Shown: positions 40,015 to 47,796 of the stretch, in pieces
Position numbering within the stretch: position 1 is the first letter of the stretch
How the letters are laid out: each line of letters begins with the position of its first letter
DNA from: Candidatus Ozemibacter sibiricus
Lineage (GTDB): Bacteria; Muiribacteriota; Ozemobacteria; Ozemobacterales; Ozemobacteraceae
Assembly (NCBI GenBank): GCA_003327425.1
Contig: QOQW01000020.1
Span: forward strand, 58,490-122,489
Reading direction: 5' to 3'
Length of the DNA stretch: 64,000 nucleotides
The notes under the pieces: model-generated
What the model saw: the letters and a program-made list of their open reading frames with translations, nothing else
Told to the model about the DNA's origin: nothing
Databases searched by the model: none
Translations under genes and position numbers: made by a program

Positions 40015-40418
40015 GCCCCGCCCCGCTCGATCGCCCGCCCGTCGTCGCCGGCGAGGAAGGCCAGCCCCGGCGCAAGCGGGTGCGCTTCTCGGCCGAGGTG
40101 ATGTTCATCGTCTCGGTGGTATTCTGCGTGGCGCTGTCGATCATCTACCTGTCGCGGTATTCGGCCATCCGGGCCCTGTTGCAGAAAGAAGAGGAGATGA
40201 CCCAGCGCCTGCAGGAACTTGAGCGCGAGAACCGGCGGTTGAAGGAGAATCTCGATCTGCTCTCGACCCCGGCCGGCATCGAGCGGCTGGCACGGGAACG
40301 ACTCGGCCTGGTCAAACCGGAAGAAGTGGTCATCTACCCGATTCCGGCCACAGGCCCGGAAGGAGTGATGGGGATGGGGGAGCCCGCCGGCCTGCCGGCC
40401 GCGCCCCGCAGCCCGTGA
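40011..40418 (+). CDS. FtsB/DivIC-like septum formation protein
   Basis: 135 residues. A cytoplasmic Arg-rich N-terminus, one membrane helix (VMFIVSVVFCVALSIIYL, ~30-47), then a coiled coil (LLQKEEEMTQRLQELERENRRLKENL) ending in IERLARERLGLVKPEEVVIY, the family hallmark. Recruits FtsL/FtsQ partners at the division site. The start is a TTG overlapping the gyrA stop, with GAGAAGG upstream. A Pro-rich tail follows. Confidence 0.85.
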
Positions 40419-40514
40419 TCGATTCCTCGGCTGTCGTCCCGAGCGAGCCTGGGATCGCGGTCGGCGGGCCGGGGTCGCCGAAGAGCGTCCATGAATGCCG
40501 GCTTCCGGGCGAAG

Positions 40515-40543
40515 TTGCTTTTCTGCTGTACCTGTGTTACACT
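40515..40543 (+). promoter_or_regulatory. Promoter of the tRNA operon
   Basis: TTGCTT (40515-40520), a 17-base spacer and TACACT (40538-40543). The predicted start is ~6 bases before the first tRNA. Confidence 0.7.
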
Positions 40544-40555
40544 GAAACCTACCGG

Positions 40556-40638
40556 GGAGGAATGGCCGAGCGGTCGATGGCGCCGGTCTTGAAAACCGGA
40601 AACCGAAAGGTTCGTGGGTTCGAATCCTACTTCCTCCG
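40556..40638 (+). tRNA. tRNA-Ser (UGA)
   Basis: Acceptor GGAGGAA/TTCCTCC, anticodon stem CCGGT/ACCGG with loop CTTGAAA (anticodon TGA), a variable arm and a TTCGAAT T-loop. CCA is not encoded. Confidence 0.95.
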
Positions 40639-40648
40639 TCCGTAATGG

Positions 40649-40738
40649 GGAGAGGTGGCCGAGTTGGCTTAAGGCACCGGTTTGCTAAACCGGCGTAGGG
40701 CGAAAGTTCTACCGGGGGTTCGAATCCCCCCTTCTCCG
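40649..40738 (+). tRNA. tRNA-Ser (GCU)
   Basis: Acceptor GGAGAGG/CTTCTCC, anticodon loop TTGCTAA in stem CCGGT/ACCGG (anticodon GCT), long variable arm, TTCGAAT loop. CCA is not encoded. Confidence 0.95.
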
Positions 40739-40759
40739 CCGAAATCGATGATTTTGGTT

Positions 40760-40834
40760 GCGCCTGTAGCTCAGTTTGGATAGAGCACCAGATTGCGGAT
40801 CTGGTGGCCAGAGGTTCGAGTCCTCTCAGGCGCG
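40760..40834 (+). tRNA. tRNA-Arg (GCG)
   Basis: Acceptor GCGCCTG/CAGGCGC, D-stem GCTC/GAGC, anticodon stem CCAGA/TCTGG with loop TTGCGGA, 5-base variable loop, T-arm AGAGG-TTCGAGT-CCTCT. The anticodon is GCG; most bacteria use ACG (inosine at position 34) for CGN codons. CCA is not encoded. Confidence 0.93.
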
Positions 40835-40842
40835 TTGTACCA

Positions 40843-40934
40843 GGAGAGATGGCTGAGTTGGTCGAAAGCGCTCGACTCGAAATCGAGTAGGCGCCCGAAA
40901 TGGTGCCTCGAGAGTTCGAATCTCTCTCTCTCCG
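40843..40934 (+). tRNA. tRNA-Ser (CGA)
   Basis: Acceptor GGAGAGA/TCTCTCC, anticodon stem CTCGA/TCGAG with loop CTCGAAA (anticodon CGA), long variable arm, T-arm GAGAG-TTCGAAT-CTCTC. CCA is not encoded. Confidence 0.95.
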
Positions 40935-40965
40935 CCCTGTTGTAGCATCGTGTCCCCAGGTTCCT

Positions 40966-41053
40966 GGAAAGGTGGCTGAGTTGGTCTAAGGCACACGCCT
41001 GGAGAGCGTGAGTGGGGGAAACTCCACCGCGGGTTCGAATCCCGCCCTTTCCG
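40966..41053 (+). tRNA. tRNA-Ser (GGA)
   Basis: Acceptor GGAAAGG/CCTTTCC, anticodon stem CACGC/GCGTG with loop CTGGAGA (anticodon GGA), long variable arm, TTCGAAT loop. CCA is not encoded. Confidence 0.95.
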
Positions 41054-41055
41054 AT

Positions 41056-41325
41056 GTCGTGCTAGGCGGAGGGCTCGGGGTCCTCTATCCATCGCAAATC
41101 CCCGTTATGGCGGGCCGAATTCCTGTCAGAGGGCCCGGTTGGTGGCCACAGCCCTTTCCCGAAGTGTCGAAGGATGGGTTCCACACGGCGGAAGCCCGTG
41201 AACCCCGCCAGGTCCGGAAGGAAGCAACGGTAAGCGTCAGCTTCCGGGTGATGTGGAGGCGCCTGTCCTGAGCCGAAGGTCAGGGAATTGAGCCGTTAGC
41301 CGGGTTCGAGGACGGGTGCACGATC
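41056..41325 (+). ncRNA. ffs: Signal recognition particle RNA, long (Alu-containing) type
   Basis: The universal domain IV reads GCCAGGTCCGGAAGGAAGCA (41209-41228), the Ffh-binding hairpin. The 5' end (TGCTAGGCGG near 41060, and GGGCCGAATTCCTGT) and the 3' end (GGTGCACG) resemble the Bacillus subtilis scRNA, indicating a ~270-base RNA with an Alu domain rather than a 4.5S RNA. It directly follows the tRNAs and is probably in their transcript. A 6-bp hairpin CGATCT/AGATCG followed by TTTC (41321-41342) may end it. Ends are approximate. Confidence 0.92.
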
Positions 41326-41342
41326 TATTGGCAGATCGTTTC

Positions 41343-42058
41343 ACAAAGTCTGCGGCGGTCTTTCAAAGCTAGATCAGAACAAGGTTTCCGGGGTTTCGGG
41401 CGTCTCTTGCCGTCCACCGAAATCGCTCAGAATCTCCAGGGTTTTGGTATACGAGATGGTATGCCATTTCGGCCGAAACTGTCGGTGGTATACGTCGTAT
41501 ACCAAAGGAGGTTCGAAGGCGCCCAGCAAGGTGCCCCCCTTGTCTGAAATCCGCATCAGGACCGCAAAAATCGGCTCCAAGCCCGTCTGTTCATCCGATG
41601 GATTGGGGCCGTTTCTTTCTCCCGTTTCTTTCTCGCCAGATTCGTCGCCCCCATTATCCTTTCCGGCCCCTCTCTCGAAGAAGTTCTGTCGATTCCGGCG
41701 GCATTTCCCCCGATCGTCAGGTGGCAGCGGGCCTTGCACCGACTTGACGGCCTCGTTGGGAAGCTTGATGGTTTTCGAGTGGCGATGACCAGCAGGACTC
41801 TTCCTGGCACCAGCTGCCGAAGGAGCCTCCTGGACGGAGATTCAGCGATCCCTTGCTTGAATTCGAAGAGGAGATCCAGCTACCCTTGATGAGGATCCTT
41901 GGAGGAGACATGGTCGAAATCCCCGTCCTTCGGATGGTCTCGCATGATTGGGCATGCTTTCTCCAGTCTGCCTCAGGGGGAGCGGAGAAGAAGCTGGATG
42001 CAGCCGTTCTCCGACCACGGCTCCGGGCCGCTGAACGGGGATTCATAAGGAGCGAGTC
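41343..42058. other. Intergenic region with possible gene remnants
   Basis: About 715 bases with no convincing gene. The minus strand has open but low-complexity frames (for example 41739-41374, ending ISYTKTLEILSDFGG and PETPET) and broken pieces such as LDLLFEFKQGIAESP (about 41889-41845), suggesting a decayed gene. The palindrome at 41486 lies inside. GGAGCGAG before 42059 is the ribosome site of the Tim44/TerB gene. Confidence 0.4.
41486..41504. promoter_or_regulatory. 19-bp perfect palindrome, candidate operator
   Basis: TGGTATACG-T-CGTATACCA. The half-site TGGTATACG recurs at 41445-41453 and a degenerate TGGTATGCC follows at 41457-41465. The arrangement resembles a TetR- or GntR-type operator cluster, but no regulator gene is adjacent. 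Confidence 0.5.
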
Positions 42059-45000
42059 ATGCGGCTGACGCGGGGGCAGTTCCTGGGAATTCTGGTGGTC
42101 CTGTTCGCCGTGGCGGGCTTGCTGGCCTCCTACTATCGCGAAGTTGCCAGCGATGTGCCGGCCGACATCGCCTACCTGTTCGGCTTGCTGCTACTGGAAG
42201 GAATGTTCTTCCGGGGCGAGTTCTGGGTGGGGGCCTTCATCGCGGCCTATGCCGGATCGCTGCTGTTTGTCTTCTTCTATCTGCTGGTGGCTCCGCTGGA
42301 AGCCCCGCTCATGCTGGCCGCGTTCTTCTGGCCGACCTACCAGTGGCAGAAGAAGCGCCTCACCGGCTGGCAGTTCTTCTTCCTCGGTCTCGGTCTGTCC
42401 GTCCTGTCGTGGGTGGTGGTGAAGCGCCCGGCCGTTCCCTTCCTGCTGTTTCCGGTGTTGCAACTGATCGCCGTGCAGGTGGCGGGCAAGGTGCGCCCCC
42501 GTTACACCCGGTTCGTCACCGACCTGGGGGTGGGGCTGAGCCTGGCTCAGCGTCAGCAGCAAGGCGATCGCGGCTGGGCCCGGAGCGGCGACTGGTTCGA
42601 TCTCCTGCAGACGGAGTTCGAGAAGCTGCCGACCCGCCTGGCCGAGACCTGGGCCGACCTGACCTCGCCACATCGTCATCGTCCGGTGCAGGATGAGGAA
42701 CAGGGGCCTGATCGGGCCTTGCTCCATCTCCAGAAGGCTGCTCTGATGTCGCAAGCGCTGACCGACCTCACGCGACGCGATCCCTCGTTCCGGCTCGATG
42801 CGTTCCTGAAGCGAGTGGAAGGCCTGTTCTGGAAAGTGCAGAACGCCTGGTACGACCAGCAGATCGAGCCGCTCGAACCGGTGATTTCCGATGCGCTGTA
42901 CGAACAGTTTCGTTTGCAGCGCATCGAGCAGCAGGCGGCGGGCATCCGTTTCCGCCACTCGCAGATGACCATTTTCGAGAATCGCGTCGTGCAGGTGAAT
43001 ACCGATCCCAACTTCGACGTCATCCATGTCTACCTCCGGGCCAGCTCGGCCGATTCCCTGATCGATCTGAAAACCGGCGAGGTGCTGGCGGAAGAAGAGC
43101 ATCGCCGCCAGTTCAGCGAATACTGGACCTTCATTCGGCGGCCGTCGGCCCAGACCCTGGCTCGCCCCGGCCTGTTGGAAGGCCACTGCCCTGATTGCAG
43201 CGCTCCCCTCGAGATCGGGCAGGCGACCGTCTGTCGGGTGTGCGGCGCGTTCGTCCGCTCCGGCGCCCACGACTGGGTCCTGGCCAAGATCACCCAGGCC
43301 TGCGAATGGGAATACCTCGAGCCCGACCAGGTGCCTGGGTGGCGCGAACTGGTGCAGGCCGATCAGGGCCTTTCGATCCAGCAGCTCGAGGACCGGGCTG
43401 GCGTCCTGTTCTGGATGTTCCGGCAGGCCGAGCGTCAGCAGAAGGTCGAGCCCATCGCCCGCTTCGCCCTGCCTGCGCTCTGCGCTCGGTTTGCGGCCGG
43501 GCTCGGCCAGCCCAATCCGCAGGGCTGGTCATTCATGGAAAACGTGGCGCTCGGTTCGGTGCGTCTGCGCGGCGTGCGGCTCGGGGCCGATTTCGACCGC
43601 GTCTTCCTGCTCGTGGTCTGGAGCGGTCTGCCTGTCATCATCGAGCCGGACGGCCGCATCAACCGCGATTGCCAGGTGCCCCGCCTCGTCCGCGACGTCT
43701 TCATCCTGGTGCGCCGCCACGGGCAGCAGACCGACACGCGCCTGACCCTGTCGAGCGCCCACTGTCCGCAGTGCGGCGGGCCGCTGGCCTCGGCGTTCAC
43801 CGTGCAATGCTCCTACTGCGATACCGTGCTCAATGAAGGAGAGGCCGGCTGGATCCTCGAGCGGGTCGCTTCCGAGTTCGATCCGCAGGTGCAGGCCCTC
43901 CAGAGGGAGGCGATGCGGAAGGCCGCCCCGAGCCTTGGCCAGTCTTCCAGAGCTGGCCCCACGCCGCACCACCAGAGCCAGGCCCAGGTGGTTCAACCGG
44001 TGACCGCCACGACCAGGCGACCGGACCCTCCAGGTGCTTCCTTCGCGCCAGAAGAGCCACGAACGATCGCCAGGGCGGCCCTGGCGGCCGGTGGGGGCAA
44101 CGGGGCAGGCCTCCTGCCTGGCCAGAAGCCTCCCCCCAGAACGGCGACCGAACCAGCCGAGGCGGTGATGACGATCGACGAGGGCGCCCTCTGCGGTCGA
44201 GCCGGCGACCAGGGCCTGGCCTGCGCTGCTGACTGGCAAGCTGATCACCGCACCGACCTGCTGTTCGTCATGATCCAGATGGCGCTGGCCGATGGGCGAC
44301 TGGCCGACGAGGAGTGGCGCTTGCTGCGGGCCGTGGCGGGCCGGCTGGGGGTCAGGGAAGCTCGTTTGCAGGCCATGGTTCGCGAGATGCAGGCGGGTCG
44401 TGTCCATGTGCCCGAGGTGCCTTCGCCCGAGGAGGCCAGGCGCTTGTTGCAAGCCGCCGCCCGCATGGTGCTGGCCGATGGGGTGCTCGTTCCGGCCGAA
44501 GAACAGGCCCTGCGTAGTCTGGCCGGCTTGCTGGGCTATTCGGAAGCCGATGTCAGACAGATCCTGGGCCGGGAGCGGCAGCGGCGTCACCGGGAAGGCG
44601 AGAGCGCCGGGGCTTCGCCTAACGCCGCGGTCGTCAGAGAGCACCCGGGTGACCAGACGCCAGAGCCGGTCGCTGGCGCCAGAGTCCGGTCGATCGCCTC
44701 ATCCTCCGAAGCTGACGGGCTGGCGGTTCTCCCACCCGACCCCGCTCTCGCTGTCGACGAGTCGCCTCATCAACCGTCGTGTCTCGATGTGCTGCAGATG
44801 GCCATTCAGGTCTTGCTGGCCGATGGCACGGCCGCGCCGGCTGAACTCGACCTGCTCGGGCGCATGGCCCGGTCCTATGGGGTCACTCCCGCCCGCCTGG
44901 AGGCCATCGTGGCGGCCGTGCGCCGCGGCGAGGGCTACCTGCCCTCGCCCCGCACTCCTCGCGAGGCCATGAACCTGCTGATCGCCGCCGCCCGGATGGC

Positions 45001-45115
45001 GCAGGCCGATGGCGCCATCTCGCCCGCCGAAGAACAGATTCTGCAGAATCTGGCGGCTCATCTCGGCTATTCCCGCCTCGATCTCAAACGGGCCCTCGCC
45101 CGCGCCCGGCCCTGA
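42059..45115 (+). CDS. Membrane protein with Tim44-like, zinc-ribbon and TerB-like domains
   Basis: 1,018 residues. Five or six N-terminal membrane segments (~5-155). A Tim44-like domain (~240-345; DPSFRLDAFLKRVEGLFWKV, then FDVIHVYLRAS). A four-Cys ribbon (CPDCSAPLEIGQATVCRVC, ~378-396), a second Tim44-like region (~420-560), a second ribbon (CPQCGG...CSYC, ~567-585). A Pro/Ala linker leads to two TerB-like helical units (~740-840 and ~905-1015) with the acidic motifs ALADGRLADEEW, MVLADGVLVPAEE and MAQADGAISPAEE. No close precedent for this combination comes to mind. Probably a membrane-stress or protein-handling factor. Confidence 0.8.
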   Translation: MRLTRGQFLGILVVLFAVAGLLASYYREVASDVPADIAYLFGLLLLEGMFFRGEFWVGAFIAAYAGSLLFVFFYLLVAPLEAPLMLAAFFWPTYQWQKKRLTGWQFFFLGLGLSVLSWVVVKRPAVPFLLFPVLQLIAVQVAGKVRPRYTRFVTDLGVGLSLAQRQQQGDRGWARSGDWFDLLQTEFEKLPTRLAETWADLTSPHRHRPVQDEEQGPDRALLHLQKAALMSQALTDLTRRDPSFRLDAFLKRVEGLFWKVQNAWYDQQIEPLEPVISDALYEQFRLQRIEQQAAGIRFRHSQMTIFENRVVQVNTDPNFDVIHVYLRASSADSLIDLKTGEVLAEEEHRRQFSEYWTFIRRPSAQTLARPGLLEGHCPDCSAPLEIGQATVCRVCGAFVRSGAHDWVLAKITQACEWEYLEPDQVPGWRELVQADQGLSIQQLEDRAGVLFWMFRQAERQQKVEPIARFALPALCARFAAGLGQPNPQGWSFMENVALGSVRLRGVRLGADFDRVFLLVVWSGLPVIIEPDGRINRDCQVPRLVRDVFILVRRHGQQTDTRLTLSSAHCPQCGGPLASAFTVQCSYCDTVLNEGEAGWILERVASEFDPQVQALQREAMRKAAPSLGQSSRAGPTPHHQSQAQVVQPVTATTRRPDPPGASFAPEEPRTIARAALAAGGGNGAGLLPGQKPPPRTATEPAEAVMTIDEGALCGRAGDQGLACAADWQADHRTDLLFVMIQMALADGRLADEEWRLLRAVAGRLGVREARLQAMVREMQAGRVHVPEVPSPEEARRLLQAAARMVLADGVLVPAEEQALRSLAGLLGYSEADVRQILGRERQRRHREGESAGASPNAAVVREHPGDQTPEPVAGARVRSIASSSEADGLAVLPPDPALAVDESPHQPSCLDVLQMAIQVLLADGTAAPAELDLLGRMARSYGVTPARLEAIVAAVRRGEGYLPSPRTPREAMNLLIAAARMAQADGAISPAEEQILQNLAAHLGYSRLDLKRALARARP

Positions 45116-45317
45116 TTTCCTCGCAGCCGGACAGAGCCCGGCGTGGTTTCGACCGCTATGGTTCCCGGGTGGTTCAAGGCGGGTTGTGGCCGGCATGACC
45201 AGTCAGGGCTCCTGGGGTGGATTCGGCGAGAGATCATCGCAAAATAGGGAAGAGCTCCCCCCAGGCCGGGGGTTCGGGGTAGAATGGCGTCAGTGCATTT
45301 CGTCCCGGGAGGCCTCC

Positions 45318-47117
45318 ATGTCGCAGATCGCCAAACAGAACCTGTATCGCAAATACCGCCCCCAGTCGTTCTCCGAACTGCTGGGCCAGGATCACATCAC
45401 CCGCACGTTGCAGGCGGCTGTGTCGTCGAGCCGGATCAACCACGCCTACCTCTTCTCGGGGCCGCGCGGCACCGGCAAGACCTCAGCCGCGCGTCTTCTG
45501 GCCAAGATCTTGAACTGCCGGCAGCCGGTCACCCTGGGCAAGGGCCTGGTCGATGCCTGTCGCGACTGCGATGTCTGCCGGCGCATCGAAGATCTCACCT
45601 TCATGGACATCATCGAGATCGATGCCGCCAGCAACAACAGCGTCGAAGACATCCGGCAGATGCGCGAGAAGGTCAAGTTCATGCCGGTCGAGGGCCAGTA
45701 CAAGGTCTACATCATCGACGAAGTGCACATGCTGTCGGGGTCGGCGTTCAACGCCTTCCTGAAGACCCTCGAAGAGCCGCCGCCCCGCGTCGTCTTCATC
45801 CTGGCCACCACCGAGCAGCAGAAGGTGCCGGCCACCATCGTCAGCCGCTGCCAGTGCTTCGATTTCCACCCCATCCCGCAGAAGGTGCTGATCGCCCGCC
45901 TGGCCGACGTGGTGGCGCGCGAGCGCACCGAACGTCCCGACCAGTTTCCCGAAGTGAAGCCGGAAGCCCTGCATCTGATCGCCGAATGCGCCCAGGGCGG
46001 CTTCCGCGACGCGCTCGGGCTGCTCGACCAGGTGACCTCCTTCCAGAGCGATGGGGTGGCCACCGTCGAGCATGTTCTCGCCATCACCCGCCGGCTCGGC
46101 TATCCGGTGCTGCGCGGGCTGGCCGGCAGTCTGCTGACCCGCGATACCCAGGGCCTGCTGCGTCAGCTCAACGATCTGTTCTACGGCGGCTACGATGTGG
46201 GCCCGATCGGTCGCGATCTTCTCGAATACCTGCGGAAATGCCTGTTGCTCAAGCTCGATCCCGCCTCGGCCGGGTTCCTCGAGGTGGTTCCCGAGCAGGC
46301 CAGGGAGATGCTCGACCAGGTGGCGACGATTCCCCTCGAGTATCTGGTCGGGGTGGTCCTCCGTTTAGAGCGGTCCCTGACCGGCCTGCGCCACTCGGTG
46401 GCCCCGCGCATCCTGTTCGAGGTCGAGCTGGTACGGATCGCTCTGCGTGAGATCTCGCTGGGGCAGGAAGGCCTGGAACGACGCCTCGATCAGGTTGAAG
46501 CGCGACTGAAATCTTCGGTGGGGACTCCCATTCGCATGGCGACGACCGAGGCTGGGCGCCCGACGCCGTTGCCCCTTCGCCCCCCGCCGGCCAGCGAGTC
46601 TCGCCCGCCCATCACGACGACGCCGACGGCTGCACCCAGCCGCGATCGACCGAGCGAAGGCTCGCTGGCTGATCGGTTCCAAGCATCGAAAGCCCGCCTG
46701 GCCAAGACGGCCAAGGTGCTCGGCGCGGTGTTTCAGACCGCCACGTTCGAGAGCTTGAAAGATGGGGTGCTGACCATCGCCCTGGAAAACGACTTCGCGG
46801 TGATCAAATGCCGTGAGCCGAAATCGCTCGAAACGCTGAAGGCCCATCTCGAGGCTGATCTGGGGCCGTTCCAGACCCTCCGCCTCCTGGGCCCCTCCGA
46901 CCGCCAGGGCGCCTCGGCGGCGGTGCCTCTCGCGGGCAGCGGCCCCGTCGGGAGCGAGGTGAGGGCGGGCGGTGGCCCTGCCACCACCCGTCCCAGTCAT
47001 GCGGAGGAAATCGCCAAGATCGATCGGGCGGCCCGTCAGGCCGTCATCGACAAACCACCGGTCGCTGATGCCCTGAGTGTCTTCGGCGGCGAGATCATCC
47101 AGGTCGAAAAACCCTGA
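45318..47117 (+). CDS. dnaX: DNA polymerase III subunits tau/gamma
   Basis: 599 residues. MSQIAKQNLYRKYRPQSFSE start, Walker A GPRGTGKTSAARLLAK, the zinc module cysteines (NC...CRDCDVC), Walker B-type VYIIDEVHMLS and the sensor region LATTEQQKVPATIVSRCQ. AAA+ clamp loader. The C-terminal ~200 residues are linker and tau-type region. GGGAGG before the ATG at 45318 excludes the longer upstream frame. No recR or ybaB neighbour is present. Confidence 0.96.
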   Translation: MSQIAKQNLYRKYRPQSFSELLGQDHITRTLQAAVSSSRINHAYLFSGPRGTGKTSAARLLAKILNCRQPVTLGKGLVDACRDCDVCRRIEDLTFMDIIEIDAASNNSVEDIRQMREKVKFMPVEGQYKVYIIDEVHMLSGSAFNAFLKTLEEPPPRVVFILATTEQQKVPATIVSRCQCFDFHPIPQKVLIARLADVVARERTERPDQFPEVKPEALHLIAECAQGGFRDALGLLDQVTSFQSDGVATVEHVLAITRRLGYPVLRGLAGSLLTRDTQGLLRQLNDLFYGGYDVGPIGRDLLEYLRKCLLLKLDPASAGFLEVVPEQAREMLDQVATIPLEYLVGVVLRLERSLTGLRHSVAPRILFEVELVRIALREISLGQEGLERRLDQVEARLKSSVGTPIRMATTEAGRPTPLPLRPPPASESRPPITTTPTAAPSRDRPSEGSLADRFQASKARLAKTAKVLGAVFQTATFESLKDGVLTIALENDFAVIKCREPKSLETLKAHLEADLGPFQTLRLLGPSDRQGASAAVPLAGSGPVGSEVRAGGGPATTRPSHAEEIAKIDRAARQAVIDKPPVADALSVFGGEIIQVEKP

Positions 47118-47732
47118 CCGGGGACGGTTCCCCTCCTCTTTTCCGATAGCTTCGGAAAACCCCGCTGGCAGAGATGCTTCCTTGGCCGGGGCCTCCAGGC
47201 TTTCAAGGGCGGTGGGGATTTGGCACATACCGGGCCGATCGGTGGGACGCGCAGCACCTCGCCGATCGAGGCGTTTTGAGCCAGGTTTAGCCCGGATAGG
47301 CCTTTGGATGTAGGTGAATCCACTGAATGAAAATCAGGGAAATCCCCTACTATCAGTAAAATGATAGATATTGTAAGGGATGGGGTAGCCGAAGAACGCC
47401 GACAGACGAGAAAAAACATTGATGTGCCAGATGTTCTCGGGGGCTGTTGGTCCATTGAATCCTGCCCTTCGGCTTCCAACGAAGTGGTACAATGTGGCGC
47501 GTGGAAATTGTGGAAAACCTTGGGGATAATGATTTCATCTAGGGTTTCCAGGTGGAAAAACAATTTTGGGTGCCCCCTTGACAACCCGATCCAAAGCTGC
47601 ATCGGCGAGGGTCGCGCCGGTGACAGGGTGGATTGTGGCTGGCATTCGCGATTGACCTTTCTTTTTTTGCGTTGGATGCCGTTCGACGAAGGTGCCGAGC
47701 GGGGGGGACGGCTGGAAATGTGCCCCTGAGGA
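47118..47732. other. Intergenic region with a second DnaA-box-like module
   Basis: About 615 bases with no supported gene. It contains an AT-rich stretch (47336-47380) with inverted repeat CTATCA/TGATAG, GTGGAAA sites, and the 20-mer attgtggaaaaccttgggga (47508-47527), identical to 32052-32071. TGGGGATAA at 47522-47530 is 8/9 to the complement of the DnaA box, as is TGTGGAAAA at 47510-47518. A titration site, a second unwinding locus or a duplicated origin fragment are possible. Confidence 0.5.
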
Positions 47733-47736
47733 AAAT

Positions 47737-47769
47737 GGCCGGTCGATCCGGGGTGCGGATCGACCGGCC
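47737..47769 (-). terminator. Terminator of the sulfur-transfer fusion gene
   Basis: A 14-bp perfect stem (GGCCGGTCGATCCG / CGGATCGACCGGCC) with a 5-base loop; on the minus strand it is followed by ATTTTCC. It lies 28 bases after the stop at 47797. Confidence 0.85.
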
Positions 47770-47796
47770 AGGCGGGCCGGATGGCCGAAGAACGGA

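Noticed and set aside
41374..41739. 121-residue minus-strand protein
   Set aside because: Low-complexity Gly/Glu/Asp/Pro composition and no ribosome site; kept only as a possible gene remnant.
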